From a bacterium (lineage in GTDB: Bacteria > Desulfobacterota > Binatia > HRBIN30 > CADEER01), in contig JAUIGL010000059.1 of NCBI GenBank assembly GCA_030430165.1, positions 1 to 38,840 on the forward strand: a stretch of DNA of 38,840 nucleotides. The letters run 5' to 3'. The notes below the pieces were generated by a model, which saw only the letters and a program-made list of their open reading frames with translations, made no database searches and was not told where the DNA came from. Below are positions 8,854 to 17,320 of the stretch, in pieces. Within the stretch, counting starts at the first letter, position 1. Each line of letters opens with the position of its first letter. The position numbers were made by a program, and so were the translations under genes.

Positions 8854-9956
8854 GCCCGCCCGGGTCCCTGCGCATCGCTGTCGACGGGCTGCCGCTGTGC
8901 GTGCGCTCGGCCGGAGTCGCAACGTATACCCGCGAGCTCCTAGCCGCCCTCGCCGAACAGCTCGACGCGGAGATCCAGGTGTTCTGCCCTCCGTGGCCGC
9001 GCCCGCGTTTTCCGGACACCCCCTCCCGGCTGCGCCTGCGCCGATCACCGGCCTACCCGCTGGTCATGGAACACCCGCTGCCGTCCCTCGCCGGCTTGCT
9101 CCAGCTCGAAGCCGCGCTCGGCGAGGTCGACGTCTTCCACTCGACCGCGTACGCCCTGCCGCGCCGGCGACGCTGTCCGGTAGTCTGCACCGTCCACGAC
9201 CTGGCGCTGCTGCGCTATCCACACCTCGGCACCGCGCCGATGCGATCGCTGGTCGAGCGAACCGTCGCGCAGTTGGCCGAGGTCGACATGGTGATCGCCG
9301 TTTCGCAGGCGACCCGCGACGACCTGATCGAGCTCGGCAACGTCGACCCACAGCGGGTGCGCGTCGTCTACAACGGCGTCGCGCCGCACTTCCAGCCGAT
9401 CAGCCGAAGTGCACCGGCAACCCCTTACGTTCTCCACGTCGGCACCATCGAGCCGCGCAAGAACCTCGCCAACCTGATGCGCGGCTTCGCCATCGCGATC
9501 GCCAGGGAGAATCTACCGCACCACCTGGTGCTCGCCGGCGCCGACGGCTGGGGCGACGAGGATTTACCTGCTCTGGCAGCGCAGCTCGGCATCGCCGACC
9601 GAATCGATCGACGCGGCTGGGTCGACCCGACGCAGCTGCCGGACCTGTACGGCAGCGCAGCGGTCTTCGCCTATCCGTCGCTTTACGAGGGCTTCGGCCT
9701 GCCCGTGCTGGAAGCAATGGCCTGCGGCACCCCGGTGCTGACCAGCGACCGCGGCGCGCTCGCCGAGGTTGCCGGATCGGCGGCGCTGTTGTGCAACCCG
9801 AACGACCCCGAATCGATCGCCCGCGGCCTGACCGAGATCCTCACCGACCGCGACCGCGCCGCCACACTCACCGATCGCGGACGCGAACGAGCCAGCCAAT
9901 TCTCCTGGACACGCTGCGCCACCGAGACACTACGAGTCTATCGCGATCTCACCTGA
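8850..9956 (+). CDS. GT4-family glycosyltransferase
   Basis: This 368-residue GT-B enzyme begins SLRIAVDGLPLCVRSAGVAT, again with the glycine-containing N-terminal loop. Middle motifs are CTVHDLALLRYP and VIAVSQATRDDL. The donor domain starts YVLHVGTIEPRKNLANLMR, and the E-x7-E motif is in YPSLYEGFGLPVLEAMACGT (near residues 276-296). The frame is open much further upstream, inside the GT2 gene, but ATG 8850 overlaps the GT2 stop by 4 bp and leads directly into the conserved first strand. It closes the three-gene operon. It is related in layout to the enzyme at 6776, and the two may add consecutive residues to one glycan. Confidence 0.92.
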   Translation: MSPPGSLRIAVDGLPLCVRSAGVATYTRELLAALAEQLDAEIQVFCPPWPRPRFPDTPSRLRLRRSPAYPLVMEHPLPSLAGLLQLEAALGEVDVFHSTAYALPRRRRCPVVCTVHDLALLRYPHLGTAPMRSLVERTVAQLAEVDMVIAVSQATRDDLIELGNVDPQRVRVVYNGVAPHFQPISRSAPATPYVLHVGTIEPRKNLANLMRGFAIAIARENLPHHLVLAGADGWGDEDLPALAAQLGIADRIDRRGWVDPTQLPDLYGSAAVFAYPSLYEGFGLPVLEAMACGTPVLTSDRGALAEVAGSAALLCNPNDPESIARGLTEILTDRDRAATLTDRGRERASQFSWTRCATETLRVYRDLT

Positions 9957-9991
9957 GCTGAACGGTTTGCCGGTTGACGCTCGGACAACAC

Positions 9992-10009
9992 TCAGGCAAC
10001 GTCGCCTGA
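9992..10009 (+). terminator. Weak hairpin after the glycosyltransferase operon
   Basis: A 6-bp stem (TCAGGC / GCCTGA) with a 6-nt loop lies 35 bp after the operon stop and is followed by a short T-bearing stretch (tcgtttc). It could be a weak intrinsic terminator. The stem is short for this GC content, so confidence is low. Confidence 0.25.
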
Positions 10010-10084
10010 TCGTTTCTCGCGCCGGAATGCGCGTCCAAAATTTCGTTGTGTCGCTGGGCTCGTCGCACGAACAGGGAGAGTACA

Positions 10085-12823
10085 GTGGCATCAACGATAG
10101 CCAGCCGAGGATCGGCACTGGGTAGGACCGCAATCATCGTCCTGACGACGATCGCCACTGCCCACACCGTGGCGGTCGCACAGACCCCCAGGTGGTCACC
10201 GCCGCCCGAGCCGGTCGTCCGGCCGAACCTTCCCGCGACCACGCAGGTCGACACGAATAGCACCCGCATCGACGATCAGCTGGAAACCGTCGTCGTCGAG
10301 CTCCAGTCGGCGGCGGGTGCGGCGACATCGAGCATGCAGGCGGCGCACATCCAAGCCCAGCTGCAGGACGTGATCACCGTCGAGTTGGTGTTCGACCGGC
10401 GGGTCACCCAGGCGCAGATCGACGCGTTCGTCGCCGCCGGCGGTGAGATTACCCACATGTTCCGCTCGGTCAGCTACGGCTGGCTCGGTCGCGTGCCGCG
10501 CTCGGCCTGCGCGATTCTGCCCACCCTGATGGGGCCGTCGATGATCCTGCTCACCGAGCCGCAGGAGATCAGGCCGACGCTCGACCAGGCGACCCGGACC
10601 GGACGTGTACGGCCGGTCTGGCAGGATTTCATCGGCTCGTCCGATTTCGACGGCAATGCCAACATCACGATCGCTTTTCTCGACTCCGGAGTCGACGAGT
10701 CGCACCCCGACCTCGCCGGTCGGCAGCAGTTCTGGCACGACTATTCGGCAGACGCCGAGGCAAATCCGCGCGACATCGTGCAGCACGGCTCGCACGTCGC
10801 CGGCATCGCGCTCGGATCCGGTGCGGCATTCGGAGTCGGTCCGGCTACACTTCTCTACACCGACAGCGGCGACCTCACCGGCTTCGCCGACGGTGACGGC
10901 ATGCCCAGCCCCATCAAGCTGCCGAATACCGCCCTGACGGTGTCCCAATCGGCGGTGTGGAACGGCGGCGGAGACGCCGGCCTCTTGCTGTTTACCCGCG
11001 CCGACGGTGACACGGGGGACCCTTCGACGGTCGGCATGAGTGCGGCCCTGGGAGCATCCCCGCAATCGGTTGCGCACAGCTTCACCCCGGTCGCCGCCAA
11101 CCAGTACTGGCCCGCCTTCCTCACCGGCGGCTCGGTCACGCAGTTTCGCTGCTCCAACAGCGTGACCAACTACCCCGCGGTCGGCGACGGGCACAACGCC
11201 CTGAGCGGCGTCTGTCCGACCTGCCAATGGGCGGGCGCGAAAGTCTTCAACAACGACGGCACCAGCAACAGCGGCTTTGTCGACGCGGCGCTCGACGACC
11301 TGGTGACCAATCGCGTCGCCAACAACATCAAAATCGCCAACCTCAGCATCGGTGTCGACGGCAGCCCGGGAATCGATACGACTACCCGTGCCAAGGTGAA
11401 TACCGCCGTCGACAACGGCATCACCGTCGTCGTCGCCGCCGGCAACGAGGGTCCCGGGACGGCGGACGCCAATCTGGTCGACGATCCCGGCCGCGCCGCC
11501 AAGGTCATCACGGTCGTCGCCAGCAACGATATCAACGAGCTGACCGAGTACTCCAACAGCGGATTTCTCAGCCCGGGTGCGGATGAAGACGACAAACCCG
11601 ACCTGATGGCTCCCGGCGGATCGTTTTACTACTCCCAGATCCTCTCGGTCGACACCAACGACGCCGACGCCGGTTCGGCCTCCTTCAGCGACGGCGTCGC
11701 AGACGACTACTACAACACCATGGGCACCTCGATGGCAGCCCCGTTCACCGCCGGCGCCGCCGCCCTGGTAATCGACGCGCTGGAACAAGCCGGCACCACC
11801 TGGGACTTCACCAGCAACGTTCACCCGCTGCTGGTCAAGATGCTGCTCTGCGCGTCGGCGACCGAGTCGAACGCCAACCGCGAGGTCTCGGCCGGCTCCG
11901 ACCCGACGCTCGGACGGGCGACCACTCCCAAGGACCGCTTCGAGGGCTACGGGATGATCAACCCCGACGCCGCGATCGAGGCGGTCTCGATCAATCTGCC
12001 GCTTGGCGCCGTCAACACCAGCGATTCCTCGTCGGGCGGGATCAACGACCCGCGCGCCTGGGGACGCAACGTCGACGTGAGCGTCGGCACCATCGTCAAC
12101 CTCGACCTCGAGGTGCCGTCGACCGCCGACTACGACCTCTACATGTACAGCGAAACGCCGGACGCCAAGGGCAACCCGGTCATCCTCGACTCCAGTACCA
12201 ACGCCGGACTGGACACCGACGAGGCCGTCAGCAGCTTCGTCGCCTCGACTGCGGAACGGGTCTACGTCCTGGTCAAGCGCGTCTCGGGCAACGGGACCTG
12301 GACGCTCACCGGCTCGATCGCCGATCCGACGGCGACGCCTACCAGCACCCCGACCGACACACCGACTTCGACCCCCACCGAGACGCCGACGACGACGCCG
12401 ACCAGCACCCCGACCGACACACCGACGTCGACCGGCACCCCGACCGACACACCGATGTCGCCCCCCACCGAAACACCGACGGCCTCGCCGACCAGCACCC
12501 CGACCGAAACACCGACGTCGACCCCCACCGAGACGCCGACAGCTGCGTTCGACGGCTCAGACTGCGTCGATGGCGGTCAATGTATTTCCGGGTTCTGCGC
12601 CGATGGTGTTTGCTGCGACGAGGCCTGTAGCGGTGCCGGTGTCGCCTGCAACCTACCCGGCGCCGTCGGAGTCTGCAGCGAGGTCCCGTATGGCGTGCCG
12701 GCCACGTCGCCCACCGGCTTGGGCTGGGCGGTTGCGGTGCTGGTGTTGCTCGCGAGCTGGCGCTGGCACCTCGTGACGTCGGCCGCTCCGCGTCCCCGCA
12801 ACGGCGATGCACGCCGCAACTGA
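10085..12823 (+). CDS. Secreted subtilisin-like serine protease (S8) with inserted domain, Cys-rich stalk and C-terminal membrane segment
   Basis: The 912-residue precursor starts at GTG 10085, preceded by AGGGAG at good spacing, and leads straight into a signal peptide (cleavage near AVA|Q). A propeptide-like domain follows. The catalytic triad is Asp200 ([13 protein letters not shown]), His234 (QHGSHVAG) and Ser549 ([16 protein letters not shown]), with the oxyanion Asn probably in [11 protein letters not shown]. About 130 residues are inserted between the His motif and the strand GAKVFNNDG, an insertion point used by PA-type domains in other subtilases. After a P-domain-like beta region (about 630-745) come a Thr-Pro linker (about 748-820), a Cys-rich segment ([18 protein letters not shown]) and a hydrophobic helix ([14 protein letters not shown]) with an Arg-rich tail. 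That tail suggests membrane retention or sorting. The gene stands alone. Confidence 0.93.
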   Translation: MASTIASRGSALGRTAIIVLTTIATAHTVAVAQTPRWSPPPEPVVRPNLPATTQVDTNSTRIDDQLETVVVELQSAAGAATSSMQAAHIQAQLQDVITVELVFDRRVTQAQIDAFVAAGGEITHMFRSVSYGWLGRVPRSACAILPTLMGPSMILLTEPQEIRPTLDQATRTGRVRPVWQDFIGSSDFDGNANITIAFLDSGVDESHPDLAGRQQFWHDYSADAEANPRDIVQHGSHVAGIALGSGAAFGVGPATLLYTDSGDLTGFADGDGMPSPIKLPNTALTVSQSAVWNGGGDAGLLLFTRADGDTGDPSTVGMSAALGASPQSVAHSFTPVAANQYWPAFLTGGSVTQFRCSNSVTNYPAVGDGHNALSGVCPTCQWAGAKVFNNDGTSNSGFVDAALDDLVTNRVANNIKIANLSIGVDGSPGIDTTTRAKVNTAVDNGITVVVAAGNEGPGTADANLVDDPGRAAKVITVVASNDINELTEYSNSGFLSPGADEDDKPDLMAPGGSFYYSQILSVDTNDADAGSASFSDGVADDYYNTMGTSMAAPFTAGAAALVIDALEQAGTTWDFTSNVHPLLVKMLLCASATESNANREVSAGSDPTLGRATTPKDRFEGYGMINPDAAIEAVSINLPLGAVNTSDSSSGGINDPRAWGRNVDVSVGTIVNLDLEVPSTADYDLYMYSETPDAKGNPVILDSSTNAGLDTDEAVSSFVASTAERVYVLVKRVSGNGTWTLTGSIADPTATPTSTPTDTPTSTPTETPTTTPTSTPTDTPTSTGTPTDTPMSPPTETPTASPTSTPTETPTSTPTETPTAAFDGSDCVDGGQCISGFCADGVCCDEACSGAGVACNLPGAVGVCSEVPYGVPATSPTGLGWAVAVLVLLASWRWHLVTSAAPRPRNGDARRN

Positions 12824-12850
12824 GCCCACGCCCCCGAGGCGCGGTCGCGA

Positions 12851-13833
12851 CACACTTGGGGTCCACACTTGGGGTCGGACCATGGCAAGCGTCTGAATTC
12901 ATTCAGTTTGCACCCCAATTGAGATCGACATTGGCACCTTAGATCACGTTTTTTCCCCTGAAAAGCGATCGTAAGGCGCGCTGGGCTCGCGCAGTACGAA
13001 GCATCCGTCGTTGCAGCGACGCACTGTCCGGCGGAGTGCCCGCGCCCCTAGCTCGCTTGCCACGCCTTGTACGAAGGCGCGGCTGCCGACGGCTACACTC
13101 TTCGTCCAGCGCTCGTCGCGGCCCTCGACTCGTGCGAGGGCATCGTTCACGGCAGCTTCGTAGAGCCCTGAGAGCTCTTCGATCGAACCGATCTCCAGTA
13201 CGTCGCAGACCGCGTCGCGGTCGACGATCTTGTAGCGTTCCTTCGGACGCACGATCTCGTGATAGCCAGCGTGCGGCCAGTCGCGCGGGTGGTCGACGAC
13301 CCCGGCTCGCACCATGTTGAGGTCGACGTAGGTCATGCAGCGCCAGAGATGCTCGCCGGTCTCCACCGCCGTGGCGCTGTAACGATCCTGCCAGTAGCCG
13401 CCGAGGCGCTGTTTGCGCCGATTGTACGCGCCAGCGACACAGCCCTCGAGGAGCTGCATGCTGTCGGCAATCTCCCCCTGATCGCGATCGCGCACGACCA
13501 GGTGAACGTGATTCGACGTCACCTGGTAGTTGAGCACGCACAAACCAAAGCGCCGTCGGGCCTCGAACAACCACCCGACCCAGGCTCGGCGATCGCGGGC
13601 AAAGCGCAAGAGAAAGCGGCGATCGTGACAGCGGTGCGTCAGATGCCAGACATAGTCCGGAAGATGAAAACGATTGGCACGCGGCACCCGGCTTGGACGC
13701 CACCACGGGGTGTGAAATTCATCGTCCGCTTAGAACGTGGATATGGGGCCAAAAAACCAAGTCTAAGGGCAACCTAGCAGGCGGCGAAGGCAATTTCCCC
13801 AACGATGTTCGGCTTCTCGCGCGGTCCGACCCC
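12851..13833. mobile_element. RAYT-encoding element with inverted ends
   Basis: The transposase gene lies between inverted copies of GGGGTCGGACC: forward at 12871-12881 and reverse-complemented at 13823-13833. The left end continues CATGGCAAGCG, close to the CACGGCAAGCC read inward from the right ends of the elements at 14155 and 15277. Just outside the left end a 13-bp unit (cacacttggggtc) is tandemly duplicated at 12851-12876. The right arm also shares a 'ccaaaa...gtctaagg' stretch (about 13749-13773) with the non-coding elements. This fits a transposase gene carried inside the same family of ends it may act on. Exact boundaries are inferred. Confidence 0.65.
12944..13687 (-). CDS. REP-associated tyrosine transposase (RAYT, Y1/HUH family)
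   Basis: The 247-residue protein begins MPRANRFHLPDYVWHLTHRC, the usual RAYT N-terminus. The HUH metal motif is H60-V-H62 in VTSNHVHLVV. Tyr120 in TYVDLNMVRAG is at the position that carries the DNA-attacking tyrosine in this family. GGYWQDRYSAT and YNRRKQ match the conserved middle region. Family members are single-strand DNA transposases, usually single-copy, that act on short palindromic REP or BIME sequences. It starts at GTG. All expected catalytic residues appear intact, so the gene may be active. Its C-terminal roughly 80 residues are less familiar and may be a lineage-specific extension. Confidence 0.92.
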   Translation of the reverse strand: MPRANRFHLPDYVWHLTHRCHDRRFLLRFARDRRAWVGWLFEARRRFGLCVLNYQVTSNHVHLVVRDRDQGEIADSMQLLEGCVAGAYNRRKQRLGGYWQDRYSATAVETGEHLWRCMTYVDLNMVRAGVVDHPRDWPHAGYHEIVRPKERYKIVDRDAVCDVLEIGSIEELSGLYEAAVNDALARVEGRDERWTKSVAVGSRAFVQGVASELGARALRRTVRRCNDGCFVLREPSAPYDRFSGEKT

Positions 13834-13849
13834 GATCACCACCTCCCGA

Positions 13850-14086
13850 TCACCTCACCAATAGCCAAAGCACTGCTGCAACAATCGGTACAGACATGGC
13901 GAGAACAGACTTCAGTCGGTGGCTCCGTCCGACCTCGGTGAAGTATCTGCTCGGCACAAACCAGACGAAGAATACGACTAGAAGTATGCGCTCGCGCCCT
14001 TCGTCGGATACCTCTGCTATCGAGCGGAACCAGTAGACGCCGGCGATCATCCAACCAATCAGCACTAAGTATTGGTCCATCGTCAT
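13850..14086 (-). CDS. Small hypothetical membrane protein
   Basis: I do not recognise this 78-residue ORF. It has three hydrophobic stretches: YLVLIGWMIAGVYWF near the N-terminus, ILLVVFFVWFVPSRYF in the middle and VLAMSVPIVAAVLWLLV at the end. Charged loops separate them, as in a small integral membrane protein. Hydrophobic patterning of this quality is uncommon in shadow frames. It lies between the right end of the RAYT element and degenerate copies of the element's end motif, and no Shine-Dalgarno is clear. It could be a host gene caught between insertions or a spurious ORF. Confidence 0.42.
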   Translation of the reverse strand: MTMDQYLVLIGWMIAGVYWFRSIAEVSDEGRERILLVVFFVWFVPSRYFTEVGRSHRLKSVLAMSVPIVAAVLWLLVR

Positions 14087-14154
14087 GAGTCTTGAGGTCG
14101 GGCCATGAGGATAGTCTTGGCTGGTAGTCTTGTAGTCTTGGGGTTGTTAGTCTT

Positions 14155-14396
14155 GGGGTCGGACCACGCTATGCCGCCGAAACTAAACGACTTGTGTCCG
14201 AAATCGGCGGAGAATCCAGCTTTAGAACGCCCATTTCGGCGTCGGAATAGCGAGTCTAAGCGCTCAGCTCTGGCGCAGCGGTGCGCGTTCTCTTACAGGC
14301 CCATTTTGCCGTCCAAAAGTAGCGTCTAAGGACGGTATCGGTAACGAATCGGGCGCCATTTCGAACCTTTTCAGGGGCTTGCCGTGGTCCGACCCC
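14155..14396 (+). mobile_element. Non-coding MITE-like element, copy 1, with 14-bp terminal inverted repeats
   Basis: A 242-bp segment bounded by perfect inverted GGGGTCGGACCACG (14155-14168) and its complement (14383-14396). It is roughly 94% identical by eye to the segment at 15277-15524. It has no credible gene. Inside, a roughly 32-bp unit occurs twice as an imperfect direct repeat, each beginning GCCCATTT and ending in a GTCTAAG-type sequence (near 14228-14259 and 14299-14330). The ends match those around the RAYT gene, so trans-mobilisation by that transposase is plausible. Confidence 0.75.
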
Positions 14397-14470
14397 GACG
14401 CCCCTCCACCCCGACGCCCCTCCCCGACGCCCCTCCCCCGACGCACCCCCAACCCGACGCCGACGCGACC
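14397..14470. repeat. Short C-rich tandem repeat next to the element's right end
   Basis: Immediately outside the right inverted repeat the sequence repeats a 13-16 bp unit of the form ccccgacgcccct about four times with small variations. The unit contains the outer part of the end motif itself (gaccccgacg). It runs up to the sequence before the cytidine deaminase gene. Confidence 0.7.
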
Positions 14471-14537
14471 GCGCAGACGATCGGAAAACCCGATTCACAG
14501 TCTCCCTGAGCTGCGCCACTTCGTGCTAGAAGACGCC

Positions 14538-14948
14538 ATGGAGTGGCTCCATGATCGCTGTCCTGATGCCCTCGCAGCCGCGCGCGAAGCGCGGGAGCGC
14601 GCGTATGTGCCATACTCGGGGTTCCAGATGGGCGCCGCAGTCGTTACCAGCACGGGGGCGACGATGCCGGGGACGCTCGTCGAGAACGTGTCGCTCGGAT
14701 TGGCGATGTGCGCCGAACGGGTCGCCTTGTTCTCGACGGTCGCGCGCGGCGAAGGGCAGCCGCAGATCCTCGCCCTGGTGGCGAAGCGCACCAACAAACG
14801 GCTCACGTTCCCCTGCGGCGCCTGCCTGCAGGTCGCGCTCGAGCTCGGCGGCAACGATCTGATTGTCGTCGTCAGCGATCTAAAAGGCGAGTGCGCCCAG
14901 GCCAGACTCGGCGAGCTGGCGGGACGCCTCCCGCACAAACCCGGCTGA
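14538..14948 (+). CDS. cdd: Cytidine deaminase
   Basis: This 136-residue protein has the full zinc-dependent cytidine deaminase signature: Cys58-Ala-Glu60 in CAERVALFSTVARGE (zinc ligand and proton shuttle) and Cys93/Cys96 in PCGACLQ. YVPYSGFQMGAAVV is the conserved N-terminal substrate region. The length matches the small tetrameric CDA class, which converts cytidine and deoxycytidine to uridines for pyrimidine salvage. The usual VENA-Y before CAE is replaced by VENVSLGLAM. ATG 14538 was chosen because the frame upstream is low-complexity repeat next to the mobile element; GTG 14523 is possible. It stands alone between two copies of the MITE-like element, so its promoter may lie in repeat-derived DNA. 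Confidence 0.9.
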   Translation: MEWLHDRCPDALAAAREARERAYVPYSGFQMGAAVVTSTGATMPGTLVENVSLGLAMCAERVALFSTVARGEGQPQILALVAKRTNKRLTFPCGACLQVALELGGNDLIVVVSDLKGECAQARLGELAGRLPHKPG

Positions 14949-14997
14949 GGCTCGGGCCTCGCGATTTACAAACGCTTAAAACGGGACGTAGGGGGCT

Positions 14998-15014
14998 GTA
15001 GGGCGACGCCCTAC
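14998..15014 (+). terminator. Hairpin after the cytidine deaminase gene
   Basis: A perfect 7-bp stem (GTAGGGC / GCCCTAC) with a GAC triloop begins 50 bp after the deaminase stop. A second small stem (GTCGT / ACGAC) follows at about 15019-15031. There is no T-run. It may end the deaminase transcript or belong to an insertion-sequence end. Confidence 0.35.
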
Positions 15015-15096
15015 GATCGTCGTAAGACGACATCCAGTGTTCCGATCCTGACTAAGACCGCAGCTGTGGAAAGATCCGCCTCAGTCGAGGTGGTGG

Positions 15097-15372
15097 ATGG
15101 CTGCGAAGCTCGGACCGGAGGCACGAATGACGATCAAAGAGCTCGCGCGCAGAGGAGTATCGACGAAGAGTGAGATCGCCCGAAAGCTGGGCGTGGACGA
15201 GAAAGCGGTGCGGTATCATCTGGAGCGTCAGGCCTGGAGTCTTGGGAGGCCTGGTGGAGCCTTGGGGTGGAGTCTTGGGGTCGGACCACGCTATGCCGCC
15301 GAAACCAAACAACTTGTGTCCGAAATCAGCGGGAAATCCAGCTTTAGAACGCCCATTTCGGGGTCGAAATAG
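15097..15372 (+). pseudogene. Truncated transposase, N-terminal helix-turn-helix only (IstA-like), running into an inserted element
   Basis: The first roughly 45 codons (15097 to about 15232) read MAAKLGPEARMTIKELARRG, then SEIARKLGVDEKAVRYHLERQ. This is the helix-turn-helix start of an IS21/IstA-like transposase. The reading frame then passes into the tandem 'cttgggg' sequence and the MITE-like element at 15277 and stops at 15372. The catalytic domain is absent, and no continuation is visible after the element ends at 15524. It is best read as a transposase remnant truncated at the element's left flank. Family assignment rests on a short domain. Confidence 0.6.
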
Positions 15373-15524
15373 CGAGTCTAAGCGCTCGGCTCTGGCGCAG
15401 CGGTCGGCGTTCTCTTAGAGGCCCATTTTGCCGTCCAAAAGTAGCATCTAAATCTAAGGACGGTATCGGTAACGAATCGGGCGCCATTTCGAACCTTTTC
15501 AGGGGCTTGCCGTGGTCCGACCCC
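15277..15524 (+). mobile_element. Non-coding MITE-like element, copy 2, with 14-bp terminal inverted repeats
   Basis: A 248-bp segment with the same perfect 14-bp ends as copy 1 (15277-15290 and 15511-15524), in the same orientation. It differs from copy 1 by scattered substitutions and a short duplication (atctaaatctaagg) that adds 6 bp. Outside the left end, variants of 'ggagtcttgggg' are tandemly repeated (about 15234-15280). Outside the right end, ccccgacgcgacac is duplicated (about 15521-15550). Confidence 0.75.
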
Positions 15525-15560
15525 GACGCGACACCCCCGACGCGACACCCGGAGGATGTG

Positions 15561-17126
15561 TCATTGGGGTTGATGCATTCCAATCGCGGGAGGTGCGGGG
15601 ATCTCTTCCTCGAAGTAGTCGGTGTCAGGCTGATCCTCGAGCTCCAGGCCGGCCGCAACGGCGGGTGACTCGTCCCGGATTTGAAAAGCTGCGCCGGCTT
15701 CGAGCCGTCCCGAGCCCCGCCACGTGACGTCCTCGAACAACGGGTCCCCGTCCACGTAGTCGGTTCCCCTCGGCGGCAGATCGTAGAACAGGTTGTTGGT
15801 GCAGCGATCCCCGCAAGCGATCAGATTCGTCGACGGTGATGTCGCGTAGATGATGTTGTTGGCGAACTGAAAATCTCCGGCGTTGCCCAACATTTCGAGC
15901 GGAACGGTTTCGAGGCCGGTGAGCGGGTCCTCGGCGACGAAGGTGTTGTTGTAGAAACGGATGCCGTCGAAAGTGCCGACAGTGGGGAACTTGCACGACA
16001 CGGCGTTGATCACTTTCCCGTCGTCGACGCTCAGATTGTAGCGCACTTCCGCCCTGTGCAGCTCGTCGTCGCTGCACAGCAGGAGGAAGCCGCCTTCGTT
16101 GTCGTGACTGTAGTTGTACTGAATGACGGTTCCGTCCTGGCGGTTGTCGACGTCGAACCCGGTACCGTCGCAGCCGTCGGTCGGGCTCTGCCCGAACCGG
16201 TAACCGGACACCTCGTTTCTCTGGATCAACGTGTTGTTGGCATTCCACGTCCAGATGCCGGCGCTGCAGTTTCGGTCCGCCCCGGCCCAGTCCCGACCGG
16301 CGAGGTTACCGATGTGCACGACGTTGTGCTCGATCAGCGCACCGGAAGTGCCGAGAGCGACGATGGCATCCCCCTGTAGTCGGGTCAGGTTGTTCCCGCG
16401 AATGACGATCCCCTTGGCTCCGTCCGGCCACTCCTCCTCGGCGGGCGGCCGGTTCCTCGCTCTCGAGCCGGTGAAGAAGATCCCGCTCCGGCCGACATCC
16501 TCGATCCTGTTGTTCTCGATCAGGACATCCTCGATTCGGACCGGGCCGTCGCCCAAGATGCGGCCGATGATCGCGCCGCCGGATTTGCCGGTTCCGCTGA
16601 ACTCCACGAGCCCGGTGACGTCATGGATATAGAGGTCTCGGATCTCGATCCCCACGACCATCGCCTCGGTCGCGGTCACGTACACACCGCGGTGTGGTTC
16701 GGAGAGGTTTCCCGGATTGGTGAGCTCGAGATCTTGGATGACGAAGTGCGAAACGTCATCAATGTGCACGGCGGCGGTATTCGTGCCGTTCGCATCGATG
16801 TGGGGCAACGGTCCGTCGCCATACGCTCCGATGACGACGGGGATGTCCGCGGTTCCCGAGCCCTGCGGTTTCAGCATCCCGACGCAGGTGGCTCCACGGC
16901 GCAGCAGCAGGCGGTTACCCGGCTCGAGCGTTACGGCGTTCGCCGCCGCGAGGTCGTTCCAGGGCGAGTCGCTCGTGCCGTCGCCTGGAGCGGTTGCGCT
17001 ACAGTCGACATAATACGAACCGCGCCCGTCATCGTTCGAGGAATCGTCGCTGCCGCAGGCTGCGCAGAGTGCCGCCAACAGCGCGGCGAGTGTAAGCGAC
17101 GGCGTTCGTGACGAACGGATCCTCAT
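15561..17126 (-). CDS. Secreted right-handed beta-helix protein, probable lipoprotein
   Basis: The 521-residue protein starts at ATG 17126 (AAAAGGGG upstream) and has a signal peptide ending LAALCAACGSDDSS, a lipobox-like site with Cys24; the -3 residue is not ideal. The mature part begins GSYYVDCSATAPGDGTSDSP, typical of secreted polysaccharide lyase-like beta-helix proteins. Parallel beta-helix rungs then run through the protein (HFVIQDLELTN, GIEIRDLYIHDV, VLIENNRIEDV, ALIEHNVVHIG, TLIQRNEVSG, TVIQYNYSHDNEGG). It ends with a DPLF motif and PPAIGMHQP. Family members bind or cleave acidic polysaccharides, but no catalytic residues can be assigned. It is monocistronic and lies upstream of a polysaccharide locus. 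Its 3' end lies within 40 bp of the second MITE-like element. Confidence 0.85.
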   Translation of the reverse strand: MRIRSSRTPSLTLAALLAALCAACGSDDSSNDDGRGSYYVDCSATAPGDGTSDSPWNDLAAANAVTLEPGNRLLLRRGATCVGMLKPQGSGTADIPVVIGAYGDGPLPHIDANGTNTAAVHIDDVSHFVIQDLELTNPGNLSEPHRGVYVTATEAMVVGIEIRDLYIHDVTGLVEFSGTGKSGGAIIGRILGDGPVRIEDVLIENNRIEDVGRSGIFFTGSRARNRPPAEEEWPDGAKGIVIRGNNLTRLQGDAIVALGTSGALIEHNVVHIGNLAGRDWAGADRNCSAGIWTWNANNTLIQRNEVSGYRFGQSPTDGCDGTGFDVDNRQDGTVIQYNYSHDNEGGFLLLCSDDELHRAEVRYNLSVDDGKVINAVSCKFPTVGTFDGIRFYNNTFVAEDPLTGLETVPLEMLGNAGDFQFANNIIYATSPSTNLIACGDRCTNNLFYDLPPRGTDYVDGDPLFEDVTWRGSGRLEAGAAFQIRDESPAVAAGLELEDQPDTDYFEEEIPAPPAIGMHQPQ

Positions 17127-17320
17127 ATCGTTTCGGCCCCTTTTCTCGCCGACGCACGGGGGCGAAGTCTCCCGCACGCCGATCGGCGCCGACGCTATAC
17201 GGCGGTACGTCTCAGGGTCAACTCTGTCGAGGACCGACGACGGCTAGCCGAGCGTACTGGGAACCAGCAAGGAGCGACGTGAAATGCCCTGCGGCGCGAT
17301 AGCCGCCGTCGCCCTCGACT

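Noticed and set aside
10196-11824. Long minus-strand frame opposite the subtilase
   Set aside because: The plus-strand frame has an intact catalytic triad and signal peptide; the opposite frame has no domain.
14105-14329. Small ORF inside the first non-coding element
   Set aside because: It crosses the inverted repeat and internal direct repeat, does not keep its frame in the second copy because of length changes, and has no protein-like features.
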